Shown here: one piece after another, positions 17,628-26,748 of the stretch
Numbering within the stretch: position 1 is the stretch's first letter
How the letters are laid out: each line of letters opens with the position of its first letter
DNA from: Gammaproteobacteria bacterium
GTDB lineage: Bacteria > Pseudomonadota > Gammaproteobacteria > Pseudomonadales > Pseudohongiellaceae
Direction of reading: 5' to 3'
DNA length: 64,000 nucleotides
NCBI GenBank assembly: GCA_030682575.1
Contig: JAUXNX010000001.1
Span: 124,001 to 188,000, forward strand
Notes under the pieces: model-generated
Database searches by the model: none
What the model saw: only the letters and a program-made list of their open reading frames with translations
Told to the model about the DNA's origin: nothing
Position numbers and translations under genes: made by a program

Positions 17628-19688
17628 ATGCAAAAAAACACAGATCAGATCATCGAGAACGCTGAAGTCCTCTGGCAGGAGAATGGCGCTCCTTACTCCA
17701 ATCGCTTCGCCGATATCTATTTTTCCAGACAAGGTGGGCCGGATGAAACCGAACACGTCTTTATCACGGCCAACGATCTGGTCAGTCGATGGCAGGAATT
17801 GGACTCGTTGCTGTCCCACTCTCGCAATTGCTCGCAAAGACAGCCCTCCAACACGTTCACAGTAGCAGAATTGGGCTTCGGCACTGGTCTGAACTTCCTG
17901 TGCTGCTGGCAAGCCTGGCACAAACTGGCACCTTCGACTCTGCGCCTGCATTACATTGCCTGTGAAAAGTACCCCATGCAGCTCAGCGCACTGCAACAAG
18001 TTCTGGCAAGTTGGCCGGACTTGCAGAATTTCAGTATCAGTCTGATCTCTGCCTACCTCGATCACTCCCCTGGCTACCATCGCCTGCATCTGACCAGCCA
18101 GGACAAGCACAGTGAAGTGGTACTTGACCTCTACTACGGGGATGCAGCGGAACTGCTTGCTGCACAGCCGAATCGCCGCGATGTCAAAGTGGATGCCTGG
18201 TTTCTGGACGGCTTTGCTCCAAGAGTCAATCCAGACATGTGGAGCCCTGCACTCATGCAGGTTCTGGCAACTCTCAGTCGATACGGCACCACACTCAGTA
18301 CCTACAGTGTTGCAGGTCAGGTAGTGAGTACGTTGCAGGCCTGCGGATTCGAGGTCAGTAAACAAACCGGCTTCGGGCAAAAACGACATATGTTGCGCGG
18401 GAAATACGTCGCCAATTCAGTTGTTCACCCAGTCCCTCAACGACACTCGTGGATGCGCATTCCCGAGCATTCCTCCGACGACCATGCAGCGGTCGTGATT
18501 GGCGCAGGACTCGCAGGTTGCAGCACTGCCTATGCGCTGGCAAAGCGTGGTTACCGTGTAACTGTTCTGGAGCAGAATGAAGATAGCGCCTCCGGAGCAT
18601 CCGGCAACCGCCAGGCTGTGCTGCAATGTCGTGTCAACAATGCCGTGAATGCCGCATGGCAGTTCAATCTGCAGGCGTTCCTGTACTCCGCGAGGCACTT
18701 CGCCGCGATGCAGGAATTGCATCCAGAGATACAGTGGCATGCCTGTGGCGTGTTGAATCTGGACACGGCATTCCGATCACGCATGCAACGATGTGCAGAA
18801 GTTCGCCTCGATCTGTACTCCCCTCAGGTCGCGCGCAGAATCAGCAAGACGGAAGCTACAGCGATCACCGGGATCGACATCGACGGTGGTGGAAATTTTC
18901 TACCCCTGGGTGGATGGTTGAATCCAGCTGCACTTTGCCGTGCTTACTTGAGGCATCCCCGCATTCAATTTGTCGGCAACGCCGAAGCAGAGTTTCTGAT
19001 ACAAGAGAACAATTGCTGGACGGTTTTTTCTCCTGAACATCAGGTTCTCGCCAGCGCCAGCACTCTGATCATCGCGAATAGTTTTGCAGCGCGCAGATTC
19101 TCTCAAACAGCCGAATTGCCATTGGTTCCGTTGCGCGGACAAGTCAGCTATGTAAATGAATCCAGGGAAAGTCGCGCCTTGAATAGCGTAGTCTGCGGGC
19201 TCAGTTATCTGAGCCCTTCCTTCGACTCACTGCACAGCGCCGGAGCAAGCTACTCGAAAGACGTCAGCGATCTGACACTGTCGCATAAAGAGCATGCAGA
19301 CAATGTATCAGGTATCAATCTGCATTTACCGGAGGGGGCACTGCTGGAAAGTGCGATAGCAGGAGGCAGAGTATCCGTACGAGCCGGCACCGGTGATCGT
19401 ATGCCGATGGCGGGGCCTGTGCCTGACTTCAAGCAACTTCGCGAACTCTATGACAGTGCTGGACATCGTGACAGGAAATTCCCACCTGCTCAACCCACAT
19501 ACCAATCGGGTCTGTATATAAGTGTGGGACATGGCTCTCATGGACTGTCTAATTGTCCGCTTGCTGCAGAGTACCTGGCCAGTCTTGTCAACAATGAACC
19601 AAGTCCGCTGCAACTCCCGCTTGTCGAGTGTCTGCACCCGGCAAGGTTCCTGTTGCGGGAATTAAGAAAGCAGCCTAATCAACGCTAA
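17628..19688 (+). CDS. mnmC: Bifunctional tRNA mnm5s2U34 methyltransferase / FAD-dependent cmnm5s2U34 oxidoreductase
   Basis: Completes 5-methylaminomethyl-2-thiouridine at wobble position 34 of tRNA-Lys, Glu and Gln. It has 686 aa (E. coli 668). The N-terminal SAM-dependent methyltransferase (about 1-265) has ELGFGTGLNFL and DAWFLDGFAPRVNPDMW. The C-terminal oxidoreductase (about 285-686) has the dinucleotide motif VVIGAGLAGCSTAYALAKRG and a final GHGSHGLSNCPLAAEYLAS. Start: the ATG at 17628; a TTG just before it is also in frame. It is divergent from prfB, and its last 14 bases overlap the convergent apeB. Confidence 0.96.
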   Translation: MQKNTDQIIENAEVLWQENGAPYSNRFADIYFSRQGGPDETEHVFITANDLVSRWQELDSLLSHSRNCSQRQPSNTFTVAELGFGTGLNFLCCWQAWHKLAPSTLRLHYIACEKYPMQLSALQQVLASWPDLQNFSISLISAYLDHSPGYHRLHLTSQDKHSEVVLDLYYGDAAELLAAQPNRRDVKVDAWFLDGFAPRVNPDMWSPALMQVLATLSRYGTTLSTYSVAGQVVSTLQACGFEVSKQTGFGQKRHMLRGKYVANSVVHPVPQRHSWMRIPEHSSDDHAAVVIGAGLAGCSTAYALAKRGYRVTVLEQNEDSASGASGNRQAVLQCRVNNAVNAAWQFNLQAFLYSARHFAAMQELHPEIQWHACGVLNLDTAFRSRMQRCAEVRLDLYSPQVARRISKTEATAITGIDIDGGGNFLPLGGWLNPAALCRAYLRHPRIQFVGNAEAEFLIQENNCWTVFSPEHQVLASASTLIIANSFAARRFSQTAELPLVPLRGQVSYVNESRESRALNSVVCGLSYLSPSFDSLHSAGASYSKDVSDLTLSHKEHADNVSGINLHLPEGALLESAIAGGRVSVRAGTGDRMPMAGPVPDFKQLRELYDSAGHRDRKFPPAQPTYQSGLYISVGHGSHGLSNCPLAAEYLASLVNNEPSPLQLPLVECLHPARFLLRELRKQPNQR

Positions 19689-21003
19689 AGAATTGACTCA
19701 TGACGCGATACAGACTGTGAGCGTCATCACTGCCCGCCAACTCACGAATGGAGTGCATTGCGAAGGTCGGGACACCGACATCAACCGTTTCGATACCGAT
19801 CCCAGACGCGGTAATCGGGCCAATGGTACTGCCACATGCCATGTCGCTACGTACCACGAACGCCTGCACGGGTACATCAACCCTGGAACAGACAGCCTTG
19901 AAGCGTGCCACTGAAGTACTGTTACTGGCGTACCTTTGATTGGCATTGATCTTCACGACAGGCCCCTGATTCAGAATCGGACCATGATTGCTGTCATGTT
20001 TCTCGACATAATTCGGATGTATACCATGGGCGTTATCGATGGAGATCAGCAGCGAATTTCTCATCAATCGCTCGAAATCCTCCGCCCTCCTCTCCACTCG
20101 TAGCGACACGCAACTGATGATGCGTTCCAGAACAGAGCGAAGGAATGGTCCTTGAGCACCGGATGCGGAGGCACTTCCCACTTCTTCGTGATCCGAACAC
20201 ACCAGCATGTTGAAGGATTGTGCATCACCGGCCAGCAAGGCCTGCAGTGACACGTAACAGCTCAGCAGATTGTCGAGTCGTGCAGACGAGATGAACTCGT
20301 CATGTAATCCAATCAATGCCGGAGCCTGCGTGTCATACAGACTGAGTTCGTGACTGAGCACGCGTGTCGCATTTGCCACACCGGCGTGGTCGCGCAACCA
20401 ATGCAGCAGGAAATCATCGAATGCGCCATCGCGCACACCCGAAATCGACAACAGAGGTGGCAGTTCCTTCTGTGCATTGATGGACTTGCTTTGATTGGCT
20501 TCGCGATCAAGATGAATGGCGAGACTGGGAATGACTGCAACTGCCTTGCCAATGTCAATCAGACAGCTGCCCAGCGTCTGATTCGCATCGATGTAATCAA
20601 CCCGCCCCGCGAAAGACAGATCACGATCAAACCATGGGTTGAGCAACGCACCGCCGTAAACCTCCACACCTAATTGAACGTAATTATTCTTGCGCATGTC
20701 AGGCTGCGGTTTGATGCGCAGACAGGGACTGTCGGTATGAGCACCGGCCAACTTTACCCCTTGAGAGGCCAGATCCAATTCGGAATCGATCAGATTGAAG
20801 GCGATGATCGAAGACCCATTGCGGGTTACGTAATAGCGACCTCCGCGTTGCAACTCCCAGGCCTGGGCTTCATCAAGCGGTTGATAGCCAGCAGCAGCGA
20901 GAACAGCCACCATGCGCCCAACTGCATGAAAAGGAGTGGGAGAAGCGGCGATGAATTCCAGCAGCCCTGAGTTGAAACTGTCTTTGTCAACGTGCTGCAT
21001 CAT
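19675..21003 (-). CDS. apeB: M18 family aminopeptidase
   Basis: Dinuclear-zinc aspartyl-type aminopeptidase, 442 aa. Metal ligands and the catalytic site are visible: His and Asp in AGAHTDSPCLRIKP, Glu-Glu in CSDHEEVGSASASGAQGP, Asp in SIDNAHGIHPNY, and His in the terminal PTFAMHSIRELAG. The frame is open from a TTG at 21030, but MMQHVDKDSFNSGLLEFI starts the protein proper; AAGGAAGGGAGG lies 12 bases upstream. It converges on mnmC with a 14-base overlap, so the two 3' ends are complementary. Confidence 0.94.
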   Translation of the reverse strand: MMQHVDKDSFNSGLLEFIAASPTPFHAVGRMVAVLAAAGYQPLDEAQAWELQRGGRYYVTRNGSSIIAFNLIDSELDLASQGVKLAGAHTDSPCLRIKPQPDMRKNNYVQLGVEVYGGALLNPWFDRDLSFAGRVDYIDANQTLGSCLIDIGKAVAVIPSLAIHLDREANQSKSINAQKELPPLLSISGVRDGAFDDFLLHWLRDHAGVANATRVLSHELSLYDTQAPALIGLHDEFISSARLDNLLSCYVSLQALLAGDAQSFNMLVCSDHEEVGSASASGAQGPFLRSVLERIISCVSLRVERRAEDFERLMRNSLLISIDNAHGIHPNYVEKHDSNHGPILNQGPVVKINANQRYASNSTSVARFKAVCSRVDVPVQAFVVRSDMACGSTIGPITASGIGIETVDVGVPTFAMHSIRELAGSDDAHSLYRVMSQFFSVD

Positions 21004-21043
21004 GGCTCGCTCTGCCCTCCCTTCCTTCAAAGTGTCAGACAGA

Positions 21044-21751
21044 TTACTGTGGATTCACTTCCAGCAGCTCAACATCAAATATCAGCGCAGTATGTGGGCC
21101 AATCGGGCCTGACCCCATGTCGCCATAGGCCAGCGATGAAGGAATGAAGAGGCGCCATTTGTCTCCTTCCTTCATGAGCTGCAGTGCTTCAGTCCAACCT
21201 GCAATCACCTGAGTTACGCCGAACTGCGCGGGTTCACCTCTGTCCACGGAACTGTCAAACACGTTGCCGTCGATGAAAGTACCGTGGTAATGCGCCAGTA
21301 CGGAATCCTGCAAGGTTGGCGATGCACCTCCGGCAGCACCGGACTCAAGCACCAGATATTGGAGACCCGACGCCGTGGTGACAACTCCTTGTGCCTGAGC
21401 ATTCGCTGCCAGGAAAGCCTCGCTTGTCGCTCTGGCTTCTTCCATCGCTGCGTCCTGCTGATCCATCAGTTGCTGCTGGAATGTCTGCAGAGCCGCCATC
21501 ATCTGATCTTGTGTGAGTTGAGGTTCACCAGTCACAACGTCGCGAATTCCGGCAAAGAACGCATCAAGAATGATTAAATCCATCAACCCTTGACCGGCGA
21601 GATTCTGACCAATGTTGACACCGATGCTGTAACTGATCTGATTGTCCTCAGTAGTTAGATCTACTGCATTTTCGGCAGCCTGCAACTGCATCGCGGAAAG
21701 CGTTGCAGCCAGAACAGCGATACGCAGGCTCGGTAAGCGGAAAAAAGTCAT
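21044..21751 (-). CDS. FKBP-type peptidyl-prolyl cis-trans isomerase, exported (FkpA/Mip-like)
   Basis: Envelope folding catalyst of 235 aa. The signal peptide MTFFRLPSLRIAVLAATLSA is followed by AMQLQAA. A helical dimerisation domain (about 35-130, NQISYSIGVNIGQNL...QQQLMDQQDAAMEEA) leads to a C-terminal FKBP domain with the active-site strands VLAHYHGTFIDGNVFDSS, VIAGWTEALQLMKEGDKW and FIPSSLAYGD. The ATG at 21751 is chosen over one at 21775 because AAGGA lies seven bases before it and the signal peptide then has normal length. Periplasmic or outer-membrane-associated. Confidence 0.92.
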   Translation of the reverse strand: MTFFRLPSLRIAVLAATLSAMQLQAAENAVDLTTEDNQISYSIGVNIGQNLAGQGLMDLIILDAFFAGIRDVVTGEPQLTQDQMMAALQTFQQQLMDQQDAAMEEARATSEAFLAANAQAQGVVTTASGLQYLVLESGAAGGASPTLQDSVLAHYHGTFIDGNVFDSSVDRGEPAQFGVTQVIAGWTEALQLMKEGDKWRLFIPSSLAYGDMGSGPIGPHTALIFDVELLEVNPQ

Positions 21752-22001
21752 GATAAGGTCCTTAAGTGGGTTCATTGCGAAATTGGGTTTATTGGTAGCG
21801 TTTATCAGCTTCGATCTACGGCAGAGTGGGCATGCCCCACATCGGGTAACAAATACTACCCGTCCTGAGCGTTAATTTCCACTCGCCAACCATAGCCTTG
21901 GTCAAAGGATTACATTTGAGGACAGTGGGTTAAACACTATATGTGCCGGAAAAGCTCGGGTATGCTGGATACCTCAAACCGTAGACACAGGAAGCAGTAC
22001 A

Positions 22002-22505
22002 GTGAGAACAATTCAACCGCTCTTGAGTATTCTGGCGATCATCATACTCGGAGGCTGTGCACAGAGATTTGCAGTCAGCATAAATGATCAGACTGTTTAT
22101 GATCCGCGGCCCAATGCTACCGAGTATCGTTTCTCGGACCCTGGACTACAGGGATGCGTCAATTTCGCGCTACAGGGTGGCGGTTCCGTCGCGACCTTGA
22201 CTGTACTCGCCTGCCCGGGATGGGAAATTACAGAGATCGAGGGTATTGGCGCGTTGGCTGCTCTGCAGTTCCTGGACCTCAGCAACAATCAAATCAGCAG
22301 CCTGGCACCTCTGGAGTCTCTCAATCGGCTCAGTTCCCTGACTGCCACCAATAATCGCATTACCGATATCGCCCCGTTGCTGTCGATGCGGACTTTGACG
22401 TCTGCGGTATTGACCGGCAACAACAATATCCAATGCGGCCAGTTGGATAATCTTGATGAGCGGCTTGGAAACAATCTGCGCCGACCTGCCGAGTGCAGGG
22501 GATAG
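22002..22505 (+). CDS. Small lipoprotein with leucine-rich repeats, function unknown
   Basis: 167 aa, starting at a GTG with AGGAAG eight bases upstream. The N-terminus is a lipoprotein signal with lipobox LGGC (lipidated Cys19). Residues about 60-150 contain LRRs of the internalin-like spacing: LQFLDLSNNQISSLAPLESL, then LSSLTATNNRITDIAPLLSM, then LTSAVLTGNN. A possible promoter TTGAGG-16-TATATG lies at 21916-21943. It is divergent from the FKBP gene and convergent with miaE (6-base gap). The LRR face suggests a binding role in the envelope; partner unknown. Confidence 0.8.
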   Translation: MRTIQPLLSILAIIILGGCAQRFAVSINDQTVYDPRPNATEYRFSDPGLQGCVNFALQGGGSVATLTVLACPGWEITEIEGIGALAALQFLDLSNNQISSLAPLESLNRLSSLTATNNRITDIAPLLSMRTLTSAVLTGNNNIQCGQLDNLDERLGNNLRRPAECRG

Positions 22506-22511
22506 TACAGA

Positions 22512-23123
22512 TCAGAATGAGGCGGCAGTGGCGGGCACGCCACTGTGAAATCGAAACTCGGAATCCGTCGATGTAATGAGTTCCCCTTCGATTACTCGAA
22601 AGCGTTCAATATGTGGCGTGATATCCTCTTCGGCATAAAGCCTTGCAAGTGCCAGGTAATCCACGAAATGTCGCGCCTCCGACTTCAAGAGGCCACGATA
22701 GAATCTTGCCAACTGGTCATCCAGCACCGGGGCGAGTCTGGCGAAGCGCTCGCAGGAACGCGCCTCGACGAAAGCACCAACGATCAGTGTATCTGTCAGC
22801 GCAAATGGCCGTTCCTTGCGCACATGCTCCCTCAGTCCACTCGCATAGCGAGAAGCGCTGATATGTCTATACTCAATCTGGCGCTGCTCCAACAAATTGA
22901 CTACCTGCTCGAAATGCAGCAATTCCTCTCGTGCCAGTTGTGCCATCTTCTGTAATAACTGGATATGTCCGGAATAGCGATACAGCAGATTCATCGCGGT
23001 AGCGGCAGCTTTTTTCTCGCAGTTCGCGTGATCGATAAGTAGCAGACTCTGCTGACGTTGTGCTTCTTCCAGCCATGCATCCGGTGTGCGACAGGGAAGA
23101 AAATCAAGAATCTCACTCAGCAT
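22512..23123 (-). CDS. miaE: tRNA-(ms2io6A37) hydroxylase
   Basis: Non-haem di-iron monooxygenase that hydroxylates ms2i6A37 in tRNAs reading U-starting codons. At 203 aa it is an all-helical ferritin-like protein. Iron ligands appear in the Glu-x-x-His pairs: LAREELLHFEQV, EARSCERF and SEARHFVDYLALA. One of several tRNA modification genes in the window (mnmC, queC/D/E, tusA-like). The ATG at 23123 has no strong Shine-Dalgarno. Confidence 0.94.
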   Translation of the reverse strand: MLSEILDFLPCRTPDAWLEEAQRQQSLLLIDHANCEKKAAATAMNLLYRYSGHIQLLQKMAQLAREELLHFEQVVNLLEQRQIEYRHISASRYASGLREHVRKERPFALTDTLIVGAFVEARSCERFARLAPVLDDQLARFYRGLLKSEARHFVDYLALARLYAEEDITPHIERFRVIEGELITSTDSEFRFHSGVPATAASF

Positions 23124-23177
23124 AATTAAATGGCTTTTCCTATGTCATGAATTCTGAATCGTCAATTCGTCAGAGAG

Positions 23178-24551
23178 TCACTGACTGTTGTCTTCAAGCT
23201 GCTCAGGTTCTTCAGCATCTGCACGCACCAGCGTACGCTCTGCATGCTTCTTGCTGGCTCTGGCGCCAAGCAGCTTGAGCTTCTCGATACGCGAGACTAA
23301 ATTGCCCTTCCCTGAGATCAGTTTGTTGTGGGCCTTGTCAAAACTCTTCTGCGTTGCATTGATGCGATTGCCTATATCATCAAGATCAACAACAAAGGCG
23401 ACAAACTTGTCGTAGAGTGCACCTGCCGAGTTCGCGATCTCGATTGCGTTTTGACTCTGATGCTCATAGCGCCAAATGTTCTGGATCGTGCGCAACGTCG
23501 CCAGCAACGTCGACGGCCCCACGAGAATGATGTTCTTCTCGAATGCAGACGTGAACAATTCGCCATCCTGTTGCACAGCCACCGAGAACGCAGCCTCCAC
23601 CGGCATGAACAGCAGCACGAAGTCCAGCGAGTTGAGCTCCATGAGATTCTGGTATTCCTTGCTGCTCAGCGATTTGACATGAGAGCGCACCGATTGTACG
23701 TGCTGGCGCAGCAATTCGTTTCTGAGATCAGAGTCACTTTCCGAACAGAAACTCTCATATGCCTTCAGCGAAACCTTGGCATCAATGATGATGTGTTTGT
23801 TTTCTGGCATATGTACGACCACATCCGGCTGCGATCGGGAGCCATCTTCCGCCTTCAGACTCAGTTGCGTCTCATACTCTCGACCTTTTACCAATCCCGA
23901 TTTCTCCAGGATGGATTCGAGGATCACTTCTCCCCAAGTGCCCTGAGTCTTACTTTCTCCTTTCAAGGCATTCGTCAGATTGGTGGCATCTTCGCTGATC
24001 CGCACGTTGAGTTCCTGCAGGCTGCGAATTTCGCGTGCCAGGGAAAAACGCTCCTTTGACTCACGATCATAGGTTTCTTCCACTCGTTTCTCAAAATGCT
24101 GAATCTTTTCGTTCAAGGGCTTCAGAATTTCGTTGATGCTCTCGCGATTGCTGACTGTGAATCTCTGGCTCTTGTCTTCCAGAATTTCGTTGGCAATGGT
24201 TTTGAACTGCAGGGTCATCTGCTCTCGCGAATCGTTCAAAAGCGCAAGCTTCTCGGCTGTCAGCTTGCGCTCCTGTTCAAGGGTGGTCTGCAACTGAGTG
24301 ATCTGTTCACGATAGCGCGTACTGGATTCTGACAACGCAGCAGCGTCAGCCTGTAACTCTCTGATACGCTGCGTGTGGTTGTCGATCTCCAACTGACGGG
24401 ACTGGAGGCGTTCCTCGAGTACCGCAATCGCTCCGGACTGATCGGGAGGTCTGCGTAAATACATCAGAATACAGAGAGATGCGAGAATGACAGCCAGTAC
24501 GGTGAGGGCAACAAACGCTGGTGTCATTTCCATGGTATCGGACTCCGCCAT
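23178..24551 (-). CDS. rmuC: RmuC family DNA recombination protein
   Basis: Nuclease-fold protein that limits inversions at short inverted repeats. It has 457 aa. An N-terminal membrane anchor (about 9-30) is followed by a long coiled coil (about 35-190), and the conserved RmuC domain runs to about 430, with GTWGEVILESILEKSGL, QPDVVVHMPENKHIIIDAKV and FVLLFMPVEAAFSVA. The acidic/lysine DAKVSL element matches a PD-(D/E)xK-like core. Downstream of bamC on the same strand with a 70-base gap; it may be transcribed from the dapA-bamC unit. Confidence 0.93.
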   Translation of the reverse strand: MAESDTMEMTPAFVALTVLAVILASLCILMYLRRPPDQSGAIAVLEERLQSRQLEIDNHTQRIRELQADAAALSESSTRYREQITQLQTTLEQERKLTAEKLALLNDSREQMTLQFKTIANEILEDKSQRFTVSNRESINEILKPLNEKIQHFEKRVEETYDRESKERFSLAREIRSLQELNVRISEDATNLTNALKGESKTQGTWGEVILESILEKSGLVKGREYETQLSLKAEDGSRSQPDVVVHMPENKHIIIDAKVSLKAYESFCSESDSDLRNELLRQHVQSVRSHVKSLSSKEYQNLMELNSLDFVLLFMPVEAAFSVAVQQDGELFTSAFEKNIILVGPSTLLATLRTIQNIWRYEHQSQNAIEIANSAGALYDKFVAFVVDLDDIGNRINATQKSFDKAHNKLISGKGNLVSRIEKLKLLGARASKKHAERTLVRADAEEPEQLEDNSQ

Positions 24552-24621
24552 TGCTGTTTTCGGACAACGCTATTTCTCGAACAGCAACGGCACTCCGGGA
24601 CATCACCCGGGGCCGGGATCG

Positions 24622-25686
24622 TTAGATCAGGTTGTTGTGAAGTGCTCGAATCAATTGATCACGCAGCTCGACGGATTCAGAACTGTTTTCTTCCGGCTCG
24701 GCAGCCACGCTGATTTGTCCTTCTTCAGTGACCAGTCGCAGTGTGAATATCGGAGACTCAGATGAGGCATTATTATCCGACGTGAATAGTCGTCGGAAGA
24801 AGCCAGGTCGATCGCCAGCTTCTGCCTCAATACCGGCGAACCGAACCACATAATTGGCTAGATTGCGATCACTGGATGTCACTTCTATATCGGCATTGTT
24901 GAGGGCCTGTCCTACCTGCGACCAAGCGCGGTCAAAGTCTATGCGCAGAAGCAGCGTTTCACCATTGGCCGTCCTCACAATGCTTGCCTTGCTCTCCGCC
25001 TCCAGGCTACCAGCCAAGAGGGAAACTGATGACGCTCGATAGAGGTCCGTGCGATCAGCAAGGTACAGCGACACATCGTCCAGCATGGCATGTTCAAGTT
25101 CAAGATTTGCTGAGTTCGTCGGCCAGTTGACTGGTGATGCAGGATTGGCAACGTAAGACTCCCCTACCTGCAAGACATAGACCTCAGAGTTACCCGCATG
25201 GAGGCCTGGCTCAATCCTGACCTGGTATTTGTTACGGCTTCCCGTTTCACCCAACCACGTGGTCTCCATGGTCAGTTGCACCGGATCTTCCGCTGCCAGC
25301 GGAATCTGGGCCGTCGACCAGTAGTCACGCAGACGTGGCCAGACCTGGGCAGGTTCGGCCCCAATCACAATCCAACGCCGGTCTCCAAAACGTTGTACCA
25401 CCACGCCTTCGCGAATATTTGTATCCAGAGGTCTTGGAGAAGGCGCACGGACGAACACCGGCCGATCCGCCGGCAAGGGTGGCGGCACCACATAAAGCTC
25501 ATCAAGCGTAAAGCTGTCGAGCTCGGGAGGAATAGTCATCGGGGCGATGGTTGGAGAGACCAGATAATCGCCTTGGCGATCACGGAAAGGACCACTGTCA
25601 CCCATCAGATAAGAACAGCCTGAAAATGCCGACAGCAACATGGAACCGAGAAGAACTAATCTAATTGCCTGCATCTTGTTTCTCAT
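24622..25686 (-). CDS. bamC: Outer membrane assembly lipoprotein BamC
   Basis: Accessory lipoprotein of the BAM complex that inserts beta-barrels. It has 354 aa from the chosen start MRNKMQAIRLVLLGSM, with lipobox FSGC. Two helix-grip domains follow the flexible N-terminal segment (PTIAPMTIPPELD...). The frame extends 22 codons further up to an ATG at 25752 that overlaps the dapA stop by four bases. That longer form would put 22 extra residues before the signal, so I prefer the shorter one. The dapA-bamC pairing is conserved in gammaproteobacteria. Confidence 0.92.
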   Translation of the reverse strand: MRNKMQAIRLVLLGSMLLSAFSGCSYLMGDSGPFRDRQGDYLVSPTIAPMTIPPELDSFTLDELYVVPPPLPADRPVFVRAPSPRPLDTNIREGVVVQRFGDRRWIVIGAEPAQVWPRLRDYWSTAQIPLAAEDPVQLTMETTWLGETGSRNKYQVRIEPGLHAGNSEVYVLQVGESYVANPASPVNWPTNSANLELEHAMLDDVSLYLADRTDLYRASSVSLLAGSLEAESKASIVRTANGETLLLRIDFDRAWSQVGQALNNADIEVTSSDRNLANYVVRFAGIEAEAGDRPGFFRRLFTSDNNASSESPIFTLRLVTEEGQISVAAEPEENSSESVELRDQLIRALHNNLI

Positions 25687-25748
25687 ACCTGGACTTTCCA
25701 GTGTTGACAAAAGGGGTGGACGAGCCTGCTGATCCAAGTTGTTTGATC

Positions 25749-26636
25749 TCATGCACGGGGGACATCAATGCCAGCTGCTCGCATGGCATCCCGTAATGGG
25801 ACTCTGAAAGCCGGAGTCAGTTCCACAAGAGGCAGACGAATCCCCGACTCGATCAGCCCCATCTGCACCATTGCCCATTTTACAGGCACCGGATTACCCT
25901 CCAGGAACAATTTCTCATGCAATGCAGCCAGTGGAGCATTGACTACTGCTGCGCCCACCGCATCGCCCAGCAACGCAAGGCGACACATCTCGTGCATCTG
26001 TGCGGGTACCAAGTTGGCAGTGACGGAAATGTTACCTTTGCCTCCTGCCAGCATCAGTTCCAGCGCCGTGGCATCATCACCGCTGTAGATGGCGATACGG
26101 TCTGCACAGGTATCCAGAAGCTGCTGACAGCGATCCAGATCACCACTGGCTTCCTTGATCCCGACGATATTTCTGACATCGGCCAGACGCGACACAGTCT
26201 CTGGCAGCAGATCGCAACCGGTACGCCCTGGGACATTGTAAAGAATTTGAGGAATATCAACTGTTTCAGCGATTGTTTTGAAGTGCTGATACAAACCTTC
26301 CTGGCTGGGTCTGTTGTAATATGGCGCAACCAGAAGACAGGCATCCGCACCATATTCAAGTGCGGCACGGGTGAAGAAAATGGCCTCTCTTGTGGAATTC
26401 GAGCCGGTCCCTGCAATCACTGGAATGCGGCCTGCCACCTTGTCGACACAGTGACGAACGAGAGCACAATGCTCTTCTTCGGAAAGCGTTGGAGACTCCC
26501 CTGTTGTACCCACTACAACGACAGCATCTGTGCCATTGGCGATATGCCAGTCAATCAGCCTGTCAAAGGCCGGGTAGTCAATTTCGCCGTCCGGATGCAT
26601 CGGCGTGACCATGGCAACAATACTGCCCTCAATCAT
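25749..26636 (-). CDS. dapA: 4-hydroxy-tetrahydrodipicolinate synthase
   Basis: First committed step of lysine/diaminopimelate synthesis: condenses pyruvate with aspartate semialdehyde. It has 295 aa. Schiff-base Lys is in NIVGIKEASGDL, the pyruvate-binding Thr-Thr in VVGTTGESPTLS, and the catalytic Tyr in LYNVPGRTGCDL. The start MIEGSIVAMVTPM is canonical. Upstream of bamC in the same transcription unit. Confidence 0.97.
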   Translation of the reverse strand: MIEGSIVAMVTPMHPDGEIDYPAFDRLIDWHIANGTDAVVVVGTTGESPTLSEEEHCALVRHCVDKVAGRIPVIAGTGSNSTREAIFFTRAALEYGADACLLVAPYYNRPSQEGLYQHFKTIAETVDIPQILYNVPGRTGCDLLPETVSRLADVRNIVGIKEASGDLDRCQQLLDTCADRIAIYSGDDATALELMLAGGKGNISVTANLVPAQMHEMCRLALLGDAVGAAVVNAPLAALHEKLFLEGNPVPVKWAMVQMGLIESGIRLPLVELTPAFRVPLRDAMRAAGIDVPRA

Positions 26637-26748
26637 TGCAAAACCTCAATTCGTTGTTTGGAAAAGCTGCGCGGCGACTTTACCACATCAGGCTCCGTGA
26701 CCACAAAAACCCTCTGTGAGACCGGGCCTTGTCCGCGATTGAGCATGT

